NCBI GenBank assembly: GCA_963715655.1
Contig: OY970262.1
Span: forward strand, 2,294,001-2,358,000
Direction: 5' to 3'
Origin: JANQPD01 sp963715655
Lineage (GTDB): Bacteria; Bacteroidota; Bacteroidia; Flavobacteriales; Schleiferiaceae
DNA: 64,000 bases
Of the stretch, positions 36,846-44,376 are shown one piece after another. The notes beneath the pieces were generated by a model. The model was not told the origin of the DNA, searched no databases, and was given only the letters and a program-made list of their open reading frames with translations. The number at the start of each line of letters is the position of its first letter. Within the stretch, counting starts at the first letter, position 1. Both the position numbers and the translations under genes were made by a program.

Positions 36846-37805
36846 TAGAGGTCAGTAGTTACTTACTCATAATTTGCGATTGATAAACTTTTGGATTACC
36901 TACCATCTTTGTTATCAAATTATTGAAAATGGTATGCTTGTTTTGAGAACGATTTATTCTATAACAGAACTCGTTAAAATATCGGTTTAAATGCTTTTCA
37001 CTTACCCAAGAATAAGTGGTTCTAATCCATGATTTTATTTGATGTATGATGGTATGTAAAGCCTTAAAATTCAAGCCTCCATCACTTGGTATTTGAGTTA
37101 TCTTAAAAGCTCTGGCTATTGGCTTATATCCTCTCCAATTGTCGGTAAACACATCTGCTTCTCTACTGATGTGGTTGTTGAACACATATTGTAAGGAACG
37201 TGCTGAAAAATCTTCTATGCGATTGCTATACACACGTTTAACTTTGCCTTCATCGGTCAGCTGGACAGCAATTGAAGCTTTCTTTTTCTTCATATTGTAG
37301 CTGCGCCCTATGTTACCTTTCTCGTGTCCACCTAGCACAAATTCATCTACATGCACAGTGCCATCCATGGGATGCTTTCCACTGCTTTTCATGGCTTCTC
37401 TTACTTTATGCATAAATAGCCTAGCCGTTTTCTCTGTAACACCATATCTAACAGACATATAACTAGCTGATAAACTTTTGGTTGTAGTGGCCATTTCAAA
37501 GCAGATGAAGAACGCTTTGCGTAAACCAAATTTTACTTTGTGAAAGAGGGTGTTTGCTGGAGCGGATTCTATATGACTGCAAATATTACAAATGCGTGAA
37601 AAGTCCTTGCGTTGTTGAGCCAATTTATGGTCACACTTTAAGCATTGATAGCCGTGTTTCCATTTAATTGAAGCCAAATATGCTTTGCAATCTAAGTCCG
37701 TTTTAAACCGATCATTAAACTCTAGGAGGTTTTGGCCTTTGAAAATATCCATTTAACCGTTGATTTTATTGAACCTAAATATAGGTAATTATATACTGAC
37801 CTCTA
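36846..37805 (-). mobile_element. Intact IS1595-family insertion sequence, 960 bp
   Basis: The ends carry a 12-bp perfect inverted repeat TAGAGGTCAGTA. They are flanked by an 8-bp target duplication AAACATTA (36838-36845 and 37806-37813), the duplication length usual for IS1595. One full transposase gene fills the element. The right-hand duplication contains the TAA stop of the nitroreductase gene, so the element landed right at the end of that gene without breaking it. Perfect ends and duplication suggest a recent insertion. Confidence 0.9.
36859..37752 (-). CDS. IS1595-family transposase (ISXO2-like DDE domain)
   Basis: The 297-aa protein has an N-terminal zinc ribbon (CLKCDHKL...CNICSHIE, residues 37-61) and a helical DNA-binding segment. 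The ISXO2-type catalytic core follows, with VHVDEFVLGGHEKGN (first acidic pair, about residue 130), VFTDNWRGYKPI (second Asp) and the late EKHLNRYFNEFCYRIN segment (catalytic Glu/Asn and conserved Tyr). It is full length, with start and stop well inside the inverted repeats, so it is probably active. Confidence 0.93.
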   Translation of the reverse strand: MDIFKGQNLLEFNDRFKTDLDCKAYLASIKWKHGYQCLKCDHKLAQQRKDFSRICNICSHIESAPANTLFHKVKFGLRKAFFICFEMATTTKSLSASYMSVRYGVTEKTARLFMHKVREAMKSSGKHPMDGTVHVDEFVLGGHEKGNIGRSYNMKKKKASIAVQLTDEGKVKRVYSNRIEDFSARSLQYVFNNHISREADVFTDNWRGYKPIARAFKITQIPSDGGLNFKALHTIIHQIKSWIRTTYSWVSEKHLNRYFNEFCYRINRSQNKHTIFNNLITKMVGNPKVYQSQIMSK

Positions 37806-37810
37806 AAACA

Positions 37811-38392
37811 TTATTTCCAAACGGTTTTGTTTTCAATGGATGTAATTCGTCTTCCCATTAATGCTTCGGTGTCGGTTAAGCCTAAGTAGAAAAAACCCAT
37901 AGCGTGGTGTTGACTATCAAAGCCAAAGTAATCGCGCAAAGCATCGCTAAAAGCTACGCCACCTGTACTCCAATAAGCTGCTATGTTTAAAGCATGGGCA
38001 GTTAACCACATATTTTGCACAGCCATGGCCACAGCACATACTTCTTCTACTTCAGGAATTTTTGGGTTGTCTCCTCTTCGCATGGCTATTCCTATAACAT
38101 GAGAAGCCAAGCTTGGCATTTCACTTAATCTGTTGTAGCGCGTTTCGTTAAAATCTTCTGCGTCCTTGTTGGGTTGATCATTATCGGCCAAAAAAGCACC
38201 AAGTTGCTTTAAGCTTTCGCCACTATACACTACAAAGCGCCAAGGTTCTGTATAACCGTGGGTGGGCGCCCAATTAGCACTTTCCAATATTTCCTCCACA
38301 ACAGATTTTTCAATCTGAATTCCATTATAGGCCGCAGGTTTAACTGTTCTGCGATTGGCTATTATACTTTTTAAAATTTCCGAATTATCCAT
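37811..38392 (-). CDS. Nitroreductase-family NAD(P)H oxidoreductase
   Basis: The 193-aa protein belongs to the FMN-dependent nitroreductase fold: RRTVKPAAYNGI at the N-terminus, the segment ESANWAPTHGYTEPWRFVVYSG, VCAVAMAVQNMWLTAHALNI and YWSTGGVAF...MGFFYLGL. Length is normal. It reduces nitro- or quinone-type compounds, with unknown natural substrate. Its ATG overlaps the end of aroK by 8 bases, so the two are cotranscribed. An IS1595 element sits directly at its stop codon. Confidence 0.92.
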   Translation of the reverse strand: MDNSEILKSIIANRRTVKPAAYNGIQIEKSVVEEILESANWAPTHGYTEPWRFVVYSGESLKQLGAFLADNDQPNKDAEDFNETRYNRLSEMPSLASHVIGIAMRRGDNPKIPEVEEVCAVAMAVQNMWLTAHALNIAAYWSTGGVAFSDALRDYFGFDSQHHAMGFFYLGLTDTEALMGRRITSIENKTVWK

Positions 38393-38897
38393 TGTTAAGT
38401 TTCACGTTAATGTTTTCTATAATTTCCGGTATAGTGGTATTGGCATCTAAAATAAAGTGCGCTTTTTCATAAAAGGCACTCCGCTCAAATAGGTGTTTTG
38501 CTACAAATTCACTTAAAGCTTCATCTGCTACATGCTGAATTAAAGGCCTGTTATTTTGTGTTCCAGCTAATCTAGCCGCTAAATTTTTGGGCGAAAGCCT
38601 TAGGTAAAAACTTTTGCTTTCTTCATTAAGCATGTCCATATTATTATAATAACAAGGTGTACCACCTCCAACAGAAACTACTCCGCTGGCATTATTTAGC
38701 ACCTTTTGCAAAATCTCTTTTTCTAATTTTCTAAAATACAGCTCGCCTTTGTGCAATATTATTTGGTTTACTAAGGCACCTTCTTCCTGTTCAATAATGG
38801 TGTCCAAATCATACATTGGTAATTTTAATTGAGCTGCCAACGCTTTACCAACGGTGGTTTTACCGGCTGCCATGTATCCAACAAGGGTAATTTTCAT
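38385..38897 (-). CDS. aroK: Shikimate kinase
   Basis: The 170-aa protein phosphorylates shikimate at position 3. It has Walker A in GYMAAGKTTVGKALA (residues 6-20), the shikimate-binding MYDLDTIIE (Asp near 32), the GGGTPCYY loop at about 78-85, and the lid residues in LAGTQNNRPLI. Length and order are standard. It is the first gene of a two-gene operon with the nitroreductase. The ATG lies 5 bases after CCTTTG, possibly part of a -7 box. Confidence 0.96.
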   Translation of the reverse strand: MKITLVGYMAAGKTTVGKALAAQLKLPMYDLDTIIEQEEGALVNQIILHKGELYFRKLEKEILQKVLNNASGVVSVGGGTPCYYNNMDMLNEESKSFYLRLSPKNLAARLAGTQNNRPLIQHVADEALSEFVAKHLFERSAFYEKAHFILDANTTIPEIIENINVKLNNG

Positions 38898-39000
38898 ACG
38901 TGCAAAGGTGTAAAATTAGTCGGTAATTCTATCTAAAAAACTGTTCTTGAAAACTTTACAGCACATCAATAAAATAAATGATAAAAAAGGCTTGAATTGC

Positions 39001-39032
39001 TTGGTCAAAAAAAATAGTAACCACTATATTTG
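39001..39032 (+). promoter_or_regulatory. Promoter of the tRNA-Lys/tRNA-Leu unit
   Basis: TATATTTG at 39025-39032 is a perfect -7 box, and TTGG at 39001-39004 lies 20 bases upstream as the -33 element. The tRNA-Lys gene starts 24 bases downstream. Confidence 0.65.
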
Positions 39033-39055
39033 CAGCCGCTTTTGAAAAAGGCATT

Positions 39056-39131
39056 GATTCAGTAGCTCAGCTGGTAGAGCATCTCCCTTTTAAGGAGAGG
39101 GTCCAGGGTTCGAACCCCTGCTGAATCACCA
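39056..39131 (+). tRNA. tRNA-Lys (anticodon TTT)
   Basis: The cloverleaf is complete: acceptor arms GATTCAG / CTGAATC, D-arm with AGCTCAGCTGGTAGAGC, anticodon stem TCTCC / GGAGA with loop CTTTTAA, T-arm with GGTTCGAACCC. The discriminator A is followed by an encoded CCA. Confidence 0.97.
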
Positions 39132-39164
39132 AAAAGCCCCTCGCTATAGCTTGGGGCTTTTTAA
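39131..39164 (+). terminator. Rho-independent terminator after tRNA-Lys
   Basis: The stem AAAAAGCCCC / GGGGCTTTTT with a 12-base loop directly follows the encoded CCA; T-rich 3' arm. Confidence 0.85.
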
Positions 39165-39229
39165 TGCTTATTACTTTTTGTCTTGTTTTATGATAGCATT
39201 TTGAGCTGTATAGGCAAGAAATATTAAAA

Positions 39230-39315
39230 GCCCAGGTGGTGGAATTGGTAGACACGCCAGCTTGAGGGGCTGGTGACCTTTTTTGGTCGTGCAGGTTCAA
39301 GTCCTGTTCTGGGCA
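39230..39315 (+). tRNA. tRNA-Leu (anticodon GAG)
   Basis: An 86-base class II tRNA: acceptor GCCCAGG / TCTGGGC, anticodon stem CCAGC / GCTGG with loop TTGAGGG (anticodon GAG), long variable arm TGACCTTTTTTGGTCG, T-arm GGTTCAAGTCC, discriminator A, no encoded CCA. Its last 14 bases are the core of the attachment site of the element that follows. Confidence 0.96.
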
Positions 39316-39316
39316 C
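39302..39316 (+). other. attL of the integrated element (15-bp core)
   Basis: TCCTGTTCTGGGCAC, the T-arm and acceptor end of tRNA-Leu, is repeated exactly at 48461-48475. The repeat keeps the tRNA intact after integration, as is usual for tyrosine integrases that use tRNA 3' ends. Confidence 0.9.
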
Positions 39317-39594
39317 AACTTATTCTGTAAGTTCTTATTAATCAATTTCTTATTGATTATAATTTGTAAGAGGGACGAAATGGGGGACGTATTTAATATA
39401 TTTTGTTTTACTGTTATTTATTATATAGAGTACCTGTTCTAAAGTCCCATTCAGTAATGTAGGCTCTAACGCACTGCTAACTCAGCCCTTAGCAAAAGCA
39501 AAGTTTAGAGCCTTTTGCTGCACATTGCAATAGAGAATAACAACCTCCATCTTCTAGGATTTTAAATTTGTTGACAAAATTAAAATCAAGTGTT
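39317..39594. other. Left end region of the element, non-coding
   Basis: Besides the GGGACG pair at 39372-39389 I see no clear gene in this stretch. It ends at the start of the 115-aa plus-strand gene. Confidence 0.45.
39372..39389 (+). repeat. Paired GGGACG repeats, candidate integrase arm-type sites (left)
   Basis: GGGACG occurs at 39372-39377 and 39384-39389, 12 bases apart. The same hexamer pair with the same 12-base spacing is found near the other end of the element (48325-48343). Confidence 0.6.
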
Positions 39595-39942
39595 ATGAAC
39601 AGCTATTACGAAATCCATAAAGAACTACAAAAATTCAGCGAACGACTGAACAAGGAATTTAGAAAAGTGCAGCCTTCGTACTATGAATTGGAAACAGTTG
39701 CAGCAGAAATGCGAAAAACTTTTAAGACTACTGTTATTCCCAATCCAAACTATTTAAAGTGGTGCTCATTTGTGGATATGGACTTAGATATTTTCATTGA
39801 AGATATACCAGGCAACCTTGCTCATGATTATCGTTTTGAAAATAAACGATATTATTCCAAATGGATTATCGAAGTGAGAAAGCTAACATCTATCATGACT
39901 GACTTCAATAATAAATTTAGTAGAGATATACATTCAACTTAA
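39595..39942 (+). CDS. Hypothetical cargo protein of the element
   Basis: The frame opens at a TTG at 39568; the ATG at 39595 gives 115 aa (MNSYYEIHKELQKFSERLNKEF). The N-terminal half is a charged helix, likely a coiled coil, and the rest is mixed with aromatic residues (NYLKWCSFVDMDLDIFIEDI). No known domain is seen. It is the only element gene on the plus strand and sits at the attL end, the usual place for accessory cargo such as defence or superinfection genes. Its job is unknown. Confidence 0.6.
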   Translation: MNSYYEIHKELQKFSERLNKEFRKVQPSYYELETVAAEMRKTFKTTVIPNPNYLKWCSFVDMDLDIFIEDIPGNLAHDYRFENKRYYSKWIIEVRKLTSIMTDFNNKFSRDIHST

Positions 39943-40004
39943 ACGATTGATTAAATAAACATTTTTAGGTAAACAGAAGGCTCTTCTAACATCCCGTTTA
40001 ATTG

Positions 40005-40151
40005 CTAATACCCGCTATTTTTCAAATCTTGGTGTATAAGCGTTCGGATCCTGTCGCTCATGTTTACGTAATTACGTGCGCATTTCTTTTTGAATTGGTC
40101 TTTTATCTCCTGTGGAATATAAAGGTGAAAGTTTCTTTTATCTACGCCCAT
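40005..40151 (-). CDS. Small ribbon-helix-helix-like DNA-binding protein
   Basis: A longer frame to 40238 runs through the terminator hairpin and is unlikely. From the ATG at 40151 the protein has 48 aa (MGVDKRNFHLYIPQEIKDQF), with one beta strand (NFHLYIP) and two helices (QEIKDQFKKKCARNYVNMSDRIRTLIHQDL), the pattern of an RHH (Arc/CopG-like) repressor. It could repress an element promoter. The call rests on the strand-helix-helix pattern only. Confidence 0.55.
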   Translation of the reverse strand: MGVDKRNFHLYIPQEIKDQFKKKCARNYVNMSDRIRTLIHQDLKNSGY

Positions 40152-40190
40152 GGCCTGAATTATTGATGAGTTACAAATATAAGAATTGGC

Positions 40191-40227
40191 CAAAAAGAAA
40201 GGCCGCTTCATTACAAAGCGGCCTTTC
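40191..40227 (-). terminator. Rho-independent terminator of the tail-module operon
   Basis: A 12-bp perfect stem GAAAGGCCGCTT / AAGCGGCCTTTC with a 7-base loop. On the minus strand it is followed by TTTCTTTTTG and lies 33 bases after the last gene of the block. Confidence 0.88.
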
Positions 40228-40259
40228 AAGAAACCCAACCTTAAAACAAACCTTAAACT

Positions 40260-40622
40260 CTAATAACTTAGCATCCCGGAAAAGTCGGTTTGATATTTAC
40301 TATACCTTTTTTCACGTGCAAGCTTTCGCGCATCTTCACGTAATGCAGCGTTTTCCGCTTTTACTTTAGCATAGTAGGCCGTGCGTTTCTTTGCTTCGCG
40401 GTCTTGCATTTGCTCAAGCTTAAACTGGCTTAAACCCTCGTTCATAGCTTGTCTATGCGCTTTAGCCTCCGCTAAGGTCATTCCCTTTGGCTGTGGTAAT
40501 GTAGAGGGTATAGCTGCCTTGGCTGTGCTCAATCCCTTAATTTCCTTTGCCACTATATCCGCTATTTGTGTTGAGGTTATACCTCTAGTTTCTGAATTTT
40601 CTAATGATATACTGAATCCCAT
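40260..40622 (-). CDS. Hypothetical phage-type protein downstream of the tape measure gene
   Basis: The 120-aa protein is helical and highly charged; residues 45-110 (EAKAHRQAMNEGLSQFKLEQ and on) form one long predicted helix. No hydrophobic segment is seen. It overlaps the preceding gene by 22 bases and is last before the terminator. Its place after the tape measure gene is where phages keep tail tip or scaffolding-type proteins, but no family is recognised. Confidence 0.7.
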   Translation of the reverse strand: MGFSISLENSETRGITSTQIADIVAKEIKGLSTAKAAIPSTLPQPKGMTLAEAKAHRQAMNEGLSQFKLEQMQDREAKKRTAYYAKVKAENAALREDARKLAREKRYSKYQTDFSGMLSY

Positions 40623-41176
40623 CGCTTTATAAATTTTTTAGTTAAGATACACATTTCATCGTAAGTATTTCGGCCTATCAAATATCCACACATTTCATCG
40701 CAAATATTATCATATTGCAACCACAAATCGCTTTGTGGATTAGGGGCATCCTTGCTTTTTGCAATGTTTATTGTATCATGGTCAACACCTAAAAGAAGGG
40801 CGAATAAATCAAAGGGAAAGTCTAAATAAAATCCCTTTTGTGTAAAAATCTCAACTTGTCTATCAAAACCGCTCAGTTCTTTCTCGAGCTCAAAAAAGGC
40901 TTTCAATTGAACTTCTGTTGGAAAATCTTTAGGATCCACTAAAAAGTCTAAAATCGGTTGAATAGTGGCAATATCAAATGCTTTTTGGCTTCCAATATCT
41001 TTAAGAAAAGAATTTGCTTTTTTAATCATCTTGATTTGGACGATTAAAGCAAACGTCAAGTTTAGGTCTAAGATATCAGCTTCCAAGTCAAAGGGCAATA
41101 CGTCAACCGAAATAATGTGTTTCAATACGGTTTTATCCTTATTTGGAATACTAAATATTTGTGTTTCTACACTCAT
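40601..41176 (-). CDS. Hypothetical protein, second gene after the tape measure
   Basis: The 191-aa protein is acidic, mixed alpha/beta and without membrane segments or a signal peptide. It ends with a C-rich part (DNICDEMCGYLIGRNTYDEMC). No family is recognised. It starts 24 bases after the tape measure stop and overlaps the next gene, so it is part of the tail-module operon and may act in virion assembly. Confidence 0.7.
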   Translation of the reverse strand: MSVETQIFSIPNKDKTVLKHIISVDVLPFDLEADILDLNLTFALIVQIKMIKKANSFLKDIGSQKAFDIATIQPILDFLVDPKDFPTEVQLKAFFELEKELSGFDRQVEIFTQKGFYLDFPFDLFALLLGVDHDTINIAKSKDAPNPQSDLWLQYDNICDEMCGYLIGRNTYDEMCILTKKFIKRWDSVYH

Positions 41177-41200
41177 AATTTTTTTGATTTACTGTTAGTT

Positions 41201-42844
41201 TTAATATGAAAAGGTTGGTGATAATTTCACCGGAATACCTGAAGACTTAACCTTGGCTTTTCCGTTGCTCTTATCGTTAATATCAACCTGAAGTTGTTGT
41301 TTCTGTATGCTCTCAATGAAGGTTTGCTGCGTTTCCATCTTCGTTTTTTCCGTACTAATGAGGTCATACTGCTGAGGTTTATTCTGCTTTACCTGATCCT
41401 GTGCACCTAAATTTTTATTCACACCTTGAACCGGGGCACTCCATTTGTCCGCTTGGTCTATCATGTTCTGAATTTGCTCAATACCACCAACTGAAAAATC
41501 AGTCATAAAGGGTATTTTGCCGATAAGCTCCAAAAGCTGTTGTACTGGCTTTAAAACTGCATCTACGATTACAAAACCAATTCTTTTTAAAGCTCCTAAA
41601 ATCCCTCCAGTTTCAAAAGCTTGTACTACACTATCCCAATGTTTGCGAAAAGACTGGATAAGTGAGATTACAAAACCTAAAGGACCTAAAAATATAGATA
41701 CGGCCGCGCCCCACTCATCCCAATGTTTCACTATCTGCACAATTAGCGCAATAAGAGCCACTACACCTATTATTATTAAGCCTATCGGGTTCGCGTTCAT
41801 TGCCGCATTCCAAAGCCATTGCGCGCCCGTTGCCATGGTTTGGGCGGCTGCAAATCCGTTTACTATTGCTGAACTGATGATAGAAATCCCTTTTAAGGTT
41901 ATTAAAGTGCCTACTACCAATTTGCCGACCCTTAAGAAATCATCGAAATTATCCGAAACGAACGAAATTGCATTTCCTACTTTTTCCGCCCACTCTGAAA
42001 CTTTGGACTTAATGAGCGCCTTATTGTTAGTCGTCCATGATGTAATGTTTTCGACCACCTTTTGAATAACTGGCATAAGCTCTGTGCCTACGATATATTT
42101 CATGGATAGCATAGATCGGTTCATATTGGTTTGAGCGTCCATAAAATCCTCTGCACTTTTAGCGGCATCATTGGATAAAACACCTCCCATTGCTACAAGC
42201 TGTTTCCTGAGTGCTTCAATACCACCCGTACCAACTTCTAGTAAATTAATCATTTCGGCACCTGAACGACCAAAAGCATCCTCAGCTAGTTTAGTTTTGG
42301 CAAATACCGTTGGTGCATCTTGAATAGCACCCACCATTAAATTGAACGCCTGTTCATTGCTCTCTACTTGAGCCAATTGCTTAGCTAGTGCCGGATTAGT
42401 TTTTAATAGGCTTGTGCGTAAAATACCCGTACCCGCTTGCAAATCACCTACGTTTTTATTCAGCTTCTCAAGCGATTTAGCATAAGCCGACTGACTAACA
42501 CCGGACAACTCAGCCGCGTAGCCCAATTCTTGGTAAGCTTCAGCTGTTAAGCCAAGCCGCCTTGATGTTTTGGCTATCTCATCACCTTGCTTTGCGACCT
42601 CCACAACACCTTTATAAATTCGATCAAAGGCCATGGCTGCTACCAACGCACCAGCTGCATTTCTGAGGTTAAATATTTTGTTTAATGAATTATCAGCCCA
42701 CGTGTTTATTTTCCTAAACGCGCGCTCTCCCTTCACGCCCATTGTTACTAAGCGATTTGTTAAACCTAAACCCGCCCGTTCCATGTTTCGCATGGGTGCC
42801 GTCATTCGGTCAACGGCTTTAAAAACTGCTGGAATTTGATACAT
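41201..42844 (-). CDS. Phage tail tape measure protein
   Basis: The 547-aa protein has the TMP pattern. A helical N-terminal part starts with FKAVDRMTAPMRNMERAG, followed by the conserved TMP block (about 80-230) with GDEIAKTSRRLGLTAEAYQELGYAAELSGVS and AEDAFGRSGAEMINLLEVG. Central hydrophobic segments follow (PIGLIIIGVVALIALIVQIV, about 355), then a variable helical tail. In phages this protein sets tail length and passes into the host membrane. At 547 aa it would give a short tail. Its ATG overlaps the stop of the chaperone extension (TAATG), the classic chaperone-ruler order. Confidence 0.88.
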   Translation of the reverse strand: MYQIPAVFKAVDRMTAPMRNMERAGLGLTNRLVTMGVKGERAFRKINTWADNSLNKIFNLRNAAGALVAAMAFDRIYKGVVEVAKQGDEIAKTSRRLGLTAEAYQELGYAAELSGVSQSAYAKSLEKLNKNVGDLQAGTGILRTSLLKTNPALAKQLAQVESNEQAFNLMVGAIQDAPTVFAKTKLAEDAFGRSGAEMINLLEVGTGGIEALRKQLVAMGGVLSNDAAKSAEDFMDAQTNMNRSMLSMKYIVGTELMPVIQKVVENITSWTTNNKALIKSKVSEWAEKVGNAISFVSDNFDDFLRVGKLVVGTLITLKGISIISSAIVNGFAAAQTMATGAQWLWNAAMNANPIGLIIIGVVALIALIVQIVKHWDEWGAAVSIFLGPLGFVISLIQSFRKHWDSVVQAFETGGILGALKRIGFVIVDAVLKPVQQLLELIGKIPFMTDFSVGGIEQIQNMIDQADKWSAPVQGVNKNLGAQDQVKQNKPQQYDLISTEKTKMETQQTFIESIQKQQLQVDINDKSNGKAKVKSSGIPVKLSPTFSY

Positions 42845-43044
42845 TATTTTTTACTTTTTAATTCTTCGTTTTGCTGTTTAATGTCATTATACCAAAACAT
42901 TAAACCCTTATGATCCACCTCATCGAGGTATAGACTATCTATAATTTTCGGTGGCCATTGTAGACTTCTGACCACCGAAACAATTATATTATTTACTGAC
43001 TTATTCAAGTCCTCAGAATTGCCAGCTACTAAAAAAAACTGCAA
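42844..43044 (-). CDS. Tail assembly chaperone, -1 frameshift extension (gpT-like part)
   Basis: The 66-codon frame has no proper start of its own (its first possible codon is a TTG inside the slip site region). It lies in the -1 frame of the upstream chaperone gene. Reached by slippage on T8 (43031-43038), it adds 62 residues (LVAGNSEDLNKSVNN...) to give a fused protein of 207 aa. Its WPPKIIDSLYLDEVDHKGLMFWYND segment looks like the C-terminal part of gpGT-type chaperones (shown here as WPPKIID and LMFWYND motifs). It overlaps the tape measure ATG by one base. Confidence 0.82.
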   Translation of the reverse strand: MQFFLVAGNSEDLNKSVNNIIVSVVRSLQWPPKIIDSLYLDEVDHKGLMFWYNDIKQQNEELKSKK

Positions 43045-43466
43045 ATAGTTTGAGCAACCCTCATATCTATGGAATCTAAGTTCCTTAAAATACTTGTATT
43101 CTCATTTGTTATAGCTGCTATCTGTGCAATTGAAAATCCCATCATATCATCCTTTTTAACGCCTCTCATCTTAGCTTGAATTTTTGCAACGGCCACACGT
43201 GGAGCGTAACTTATTTCTTTTACATTTTCGCTAATGGGAAACATCAACTTATGAGTAATGCTAAAATCTTCATTTAGTGATAGCGTTCCACGAATGAACT
43301 GTTTTACCATGTCTTGCGCGGCTCTTATTTCGTCCTCCGTGCCTTCCGTGGTTTTGTGTTCACCTTCGTTCGCTTCTTCTAAAAAGTAAACATCTAGCCG
43401 TTTATAATCTAGCCATTTTTGCACTTCTTCTTGTGCTTTTTCAAGGGTTATTACTTGTTCTTTCAT
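43029..43466 (-). CDS. Tail assembly chaperone (gpG-like)
   Basis: The 145-aa protein carries the pattern of tail assembly chaperones: an acidic helical N-terminus, the central ISYAPRVAVAKIQAKMRGVKKDDMMGFSIAQIAAITNENTSILRNLDSIDM region (read here as APRVAVAKIQAKMRGVK plus AAITNENTSILRNLD) and the end TICSFF. The stop TAG follows directly after the T8 slip run AG-T8-AG, so a share of ribosomes would read on in the -1 frame. In phages such pairs bind the tape measure protein and recruit tail tube subunits. It is the first gene of the tail block. Confidence 0.84.
   Translation of the reverse strand: MKEQVITLEKAQEEVQKWLDYKRLDVYFLEEANEGEHKTTEGTEDEIRAAQDMVKQFIRGTLSLNEDFSITHKLMFPISENVKEISYAPRVAVAKIQAKMRGVKKDDMMGFSIAQIAAITNENTSILRNLDSIDMRVAQTICSFF
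43031..43038 (-). promoter_or_regulatory. Programmed -1 frameshift site (T8 run)
   Basis: On the minus strand the end of the chaperone gene reads AGT TTT TTT TAG; the run of eight T gives a T-TTT-TTT slip sequence. Slipping back one base continues as TTA GTA GCT into the extension frame. Confidence 0.78.
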
Positions 43467-43492
43467 GTTGTTAATTTACTAATTTTTAATGA

Positions 43493-43589
43493 GTTAACTG
43501 TTATTTATTTATGATTTTTTACTCCAATTTTCAAGGATAATTTTAGTTTGACTTACTAAGTGTTAACATTTTGTAACAAAAAGTTAACA
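43493..43589. promoter_or_regulatory. Operator-like GTTAAC repeats before the tail operon
   Basis: GTTAAC occurs three times in the 231-base gap ahead of the chaperone gene: 43493-43498, 43562-43567 and 43583-43588. The last two form an inverted repeat TGTTAAC-N15-GTTAACA (43561-43589) with about two helical turns between half-sites. This is a candidate binding site for an element repressor or for a helper-phage activator. Confidence 0.5.
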
Positions 43590-43697
43590 ACACTTCAAAT
43601 CAGGCTATACATATCTTTCTTCGGAGGGTGGAATACATTGCAAATCAGTGTTTAAGGCGTTCCAGTACCTTGGCCTTTAAACTTGCCCGCTATTACC

Positions 43698-44351
43698 CTA
43701 TCCCTCTTTAGCTAAATTATTTCTGTACCTGTGAACTAAGTCGCTTAAAAACTGATTGTCTTTAGATACCTCATCATTAATGATGGTAAACATATCGGTA
43801 AGCTTTTCATTATGTGCCTTATCAAGTGGACTGGTATTTACATAGTTCCTCATATTTGCTTTTTGAATAGCCTTTAGAAACTCACCAAGAGCCGCCCCAG
43901 CTGCTTGATATTTAGTAAGTACTTCCACCTCTAAATCATCTTGAGTAAACATCCGTGCTGCGCGGTTTTCTTTTTCCTCCTGTGCTTTTTTGGAAACAGC
44001 AACTTTACCGCCTACAATACTAAAAGGTGTGTAGTTAAAAATTTCTATGGGGTTTTGATTTATAGCATTCTCAACTTGCGTTAGATCTGGTAATTCTAGC
44101 TTATCTAAAAACTCTTTACGTTTCATTTTGTAGCCTAAGAAAGTTGGCGTTTCAACTTCTGCGGTAAGAATCTCATGTATTTTACTAGGATCCTTAATAA
44201 TGCCGGTTAGCTCATCAATTGATTTGATGCTAAGGTTTTCAATACCATTACAAGCATTTAGAACATCGTTGAGATAGTCGCTCTGTTGTCTAAGCTTTTG
44301 TTGAACTTGTTGCAGCATTGAGCTGTCTTCACTAATCATTAGTGTTTTCAT
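43698..44351 (-). CDS. Hypothetical element protein
   Basis: The 217-aa protein is mostly helical, with a coiled-coil-type N-terminus (SSMLQQVQQKLRQQSDYLND), a middle part with EVETPTFLGYKMKRKEFLDKL, and an acidic C-terminus. No family is recognised. It is the last gene of the early block, upstream of the GTTAAC region, and the tail block follows after 231 non-coding bases. Early position suggests a role in replication, regulation or redirecting a helper phage. Confidence 0.7.
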   Translation of the reverse strand: MKTLMISEDSSMLQQVQQKLRQQSDYLNDVLNACNGIENLSIKSIDELTGIIKDPSKIHEILTAEVETPTFLGYKMKRKEFLDKLELPDLTQVENAINQNPIEIFNYTPFSIVGGKVAVSKKAQEEKENRAARMFTQDDLEVEVLTKYQAAGAALGEFLKAIQKANMRNYVNTSPLDKAHNEKLTDMFTIINDEVSKDNQFLSDLVHRYRNNLAKEG

Positions 44352-44376
44352 AATTGAACTGATTTTAATTAAAATT

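Noticed and set aside
39067..39345. Minus-strand 92-codon frame across the two tRNAs
   Set aside because: It is antisense to tRNA-Lys and tRNA-Leu; frames of this kind are a common artefact over tRNA genes.
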